Shown: positions 62,387 to 64,000 of the stretch, one piece after another
How the letters are laid out: each line of letters opens with the position of its first letter
Numbering within the stretch: the stretch's first letter is position 1
Assembly (NCBI GenBank): GCA_002426795.1
Contig: DINQ01000003.1
Coordinates: forward strand, 15,040-79,039
Direction of reading: 5' to 3'
From: Bacteroidales bacterium UBA5536
Lineage (GTDB): Bacteria > Bacteroidota > Bacteroidia > Bacteroidales > F082
DNA length: 64,000 nucleotides
Translations under genes and position numbers: made by a program
Notes under the pieces: generated by a model
Seen by the model: only the letters and a program-made list of their open reading frames with translations
Database searches by the model: none
What the model was told of the DNA's origin: nothing

Positions 62387-62860
62387 TCATATGAGTAAAA
62401 ATATAAGGTCAGCTATTACAAGTACTTGAATTACAAAAATTAAAATACTCATTTTCTTTTCATACTTGAATGCTAATCCAATCACAATAATTAATGCCAA
62501 AGGAATAACGAGACCCGATAAAATTCGCAATGAATATACTTCTCTACTTCCTGTGTTGAGCAATCTGTAACTGTTAATCTCTTTGAATATAGGTGAAACA
62601 GCAAATTCTATTTGTTGATTATTCTTTATTTCCTTGGCAAAATCTTCTGTAATTGAAAAGTTATGCGTGCTTGTGAATACCCTATATGAAAAATGATAGT
62701 TTCGTGCAGCATTGTAATATTGTTGCTTCTCTTTTTTAACATCAATTATTTCATCAACTACCACACTTCCTGGCAATATAAAATCAGTTAGAATCATCAT
62801 TGAGGCTAATAAAAATAAACCATATAACCCTAAACGCAATTTGTCTTGATTTTTAATCAT
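62387..62860 (-). CDS. Small membrane protein of unknown function
   Basis: About 157 residues from MIKNQDKLRLGLYGLFLL. The open frame extends to 62968, but that part lies inside the hydrolase gene and is not family-like. It has one N-terminal helix (about 10-30) and two C-terminal helices (about 108-128 and 133-155) around an outer loop of about 75 residues. It overlaps the upstream hydrolase gene by eight bases and should be cotranslated. No family is recognised. Confidence 0.55.
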   Translation of the reverse strand: MIKNQDKLRLGLYGLFLLASMMILTDFILPGSVVVDEIIDVKKEKQQYYNAARNYHFSYRVFTSTHNFSITEDFAKEIKNNQQIEFAVSPIFKEINSYRLLNTGSREVYSLRILSGLVIPLALIIVIGLAFKYEKKMSILIFVIQVLVIADLIFLLI

Positions 62861-63836
62861 TTTCCAGTTTCGATAAAAACTTGAATACACGTTGTGCAGC
62901 ATCCTTCTGCGCTTCCATGTCACCAGTCTCAGTACCCCCAAAATTAAAATCATAACTGTTCCCGCCAATATCCATTTTACCTTGTCTAATTGATGATGGA
63001 TTGTTGGGGTTACTTGATATTAAATGTCCCGCATTTTCATATTTGATGTTTTCAAAGTCAAAATGGAAATTATTCATTTTGATTCTATTCTCTATCATAT
63101 CACTCATCATAGCGGAAGGCCAAACTTCATCGTCAGCTCCCGATAAAAGTAGAATTGGTCCATTAATATTCTCAACAGTGATAGCAGCATTGCTTACCGC
63201 AACACTATCTGATAATCCATTCTTCCAGTACGTTAAGGTTTCGATTGTTGAGGTTGGTGTACCTTTAATTTTATCCATGACAATATATGGAACAGCTTGA
63301 TTTTTATATGTCCAACTGGGTTTTACTGAATCAGAATTAAACGGAAGGACTGTGTTTGACCAGCTAACAGAGCTTGGGTTAAATGCAATGACTCCATGAA
63401 TATTATTTGGAAAGAATGAAGCAATCAATAGCGCAAGTTCAGCATTTCGGGAAGCACCCATAACAATAATCTTATTAGGATTGACTTCTGGCTGCTCTTT
63501 TAGCCAAAGAACAGCTTTTTCGAAATACTCTAAGGGAATTTCTTCCATAAGCTGAGGAAGGCCTGCTTTACGATAATAGGGCAAGGACAAACCTACATAA
63601 TTTGATTTTGCAAATTCCTGCCCCCAATAATCGCCCCAGTGTCCACCACCAATCAGAATAATAGTTGGTCTATTTTCAGTGTTCTTATTTGAAAACAATG
63701 TAGCCCTGAAGCCATTTTCACTAACATATTTAGGTTTTACCCCATCAAACAGAATATTGTCGAGCCAAAAATAGCCGAATATTAAGAGTGCCACAATCGC
63801 TACACTTCCAGTTATGATTTTAATTTTTCTGTTCAT
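62853..63836 (-). CDS. Membrane-anchored alpha/beta hydrolase (BAAT-like)
   Basis: A 327-residue protein with an N-terminal hydrophobic helix (about 8-24). LIGGGHWGDYWGQEFAKSNY and YFEKAVLWLKEQPEVNPNKI resemble the acyl-CoA thioesterase / BAAT C-terminal family. The nucleophile elbow is MGASRNAEL (S129), where the family normally has GxSxG; here Asn 131 replaces the last Gly. An Asp is present in LLSGADDEVWPS and a His in ENAGHLI. It could act on acyl esters or thioesters; the substitution leaves activity uncertain. It is framed by two inverted-repeat elements. Confidence 0.75.
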   Translation of the reverse strand: MNRKIKIITGSVAIVALLIFGYFWLDNILFDGVKPKYVSENGFRATLFSNKNTENRPTIILIGGGHWGDYWGQEFAKSNYVGLSLPYYRKAGLPQLMEEIPLEYFEKAVLWLKEQPEVNPNKIIVMGASRNAELALLIASFFPNNIHGVIAFNPSSVSWSNTVLPFNSDSVKPSWTYKNQAVPYIVMDKIKGTPTSTIETLTYWKNGLSDSVAVSNAAITVENINGPILLLSGADDEVWPSAMMSDMIENRIKMNNFHFDFENIKYENAGHLISSNPNNPSSIRQGKMDIGGNSYDFNFGGTETGDMEAQKDAAQRVFKFLSKLEND

Positions 63837-63856
63837 GGTGTTTTTTTAAGGTTGTT

Positions 63857-63985
63857 GCCAACGGATGACGCTATTGCAAGTGCGGGAATAAATTGTTGCT
63901 CAACTGTCTGCCTGCACAAATGTATGTAAAGATTTCAAATGTTTCAACGAACACGCATACCCGCATTTGCTATAGCGTTTGTTGA
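63857..63985. repeat. attC-like imperfect inverted repeat, element 5
   Basis: The left arm 63857-63886 (GCCAACGGATGACGCTATTG...AGTGCGGG) pairs with the right arm 63960-63985 (CCCGCATTTGCTATAGCGTT...GTTGAAC) across a 73-nt spacer. It is complete within the window, 15 bases before its end. The stem has one left-G/right-T difference and one T-T mismatch. Confidence 0.75.
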
Positions 63986-64000
63986 ACGAAACCTAAAAGG

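Noticed and set aside
51400..64000. Calling the region a classical integron
   Set aside because: No integrase gene, attI site or one-gene cassettes in uniform orientation are seen; several element ends deviate from RYYYAAC/GTTRRRY. I therefore use attC-like only.
1..64000. tRNA, rRNA, CRISPR arrays, insertion sequences and prophage genes
   Set aside because: I looked for cloverleaf-like segments, regularly spaced direct repeats, transposase motifs and phage structural genes and found none that I could support.

Overview
The window looks like chromosomal DNA of a Bacteroidota (Bacteroidetes) bacterium, probably an anaerobic Bacteroidales-like lineage. The evidence is a type IX secretion tail on a metallopeptidase, a four-subunit 2-oxoacid:ferredoxin oxidoreductase, a Bacteroidetes-type omega subunit, several LytTR regulators, an alpha-oxoamine synthase of the Bacteroidetes lipid type, and promoter boxes of the form TAnnTTTG upstream of many genes. 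No rRNA, tRNA, CRISPR array, transposase, integrase or phage gene was seen. No gap between genes is longer than about 270 bases.

Layout. 1-5.5 kb: end of an outer-membrane barrel gene, a PLP aminotransferase, the ferredoxin oxidoreductase operon (delta-alpha-beta-gamma) and a DUF2400 gene. 5.5-10.5 kb: two small lipoproteins, then a LytTR response regulator with its propeller-type sensor kinase. 10.5-16.6 kb (minus strand): core genes fabI, recN, a DUF4835 gene, coaBC, rpoZ and bamD. 16.8-19 kb: an alpha-oxoamine synthase and a membrane protein. 19-27.2 kb: secreted M14 carboxypeptidase, dapA, a metallo-hydrolase, a TrmH-type methyltransferase, a saccharopine-dehydrogenase-like enzyme and a DMT exporter. 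27.2-32.4 kb: MarR regulator, sodium:solute symporter, GNAT and two PLP racemases in one direction. 32.4-38 kb: ICMT-like methyltransferase, TPR histidine kinase, NMO-family oxidoreductase, membrane LytTR protein. 38-41.9 kb: an ECF sigma / anti-sigma / DUF4097 / DUF2807 operon facing a DUF3108 gene. 42-47.4 kb: AbgT transporter, CaCA antiporter, YggS protein and an LTA-synthase-like sulfatase. 47.5-51.2 kb: small exported proteins, a TraB-like protein, a methyltransferase and a protein made of two nearly identical 172-residue repeats.

From about 51.4 kb to the end the sequence becomes visibly AT-richer and accessory. It is cut into units by five imperfect inverted repeats (52096-52247, 52951-53089, 56050-56180, 62245-62374, 63857-63985). 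All five share a left end CAACG, a right end GTTG, a stem and a central spacer of about 69-73 nt. The units carry an unknown exported protein; a WD40 / barrel / FN3-Kelch surface trio; a glycosidase locus (esterase-GH127 fusion, GH92, divergent AraC regulator with a palindromic site); and an alpha/beta hydrolase pair. The repeats resemble integron attC sites, but the mismatches in their stems nearly all keep G-U/G-T pairing on the plus strand. A folded single strand or a structured RNA is therefore plausible. This is the strongest candidate for something undescribed in the window; its function is inference only.
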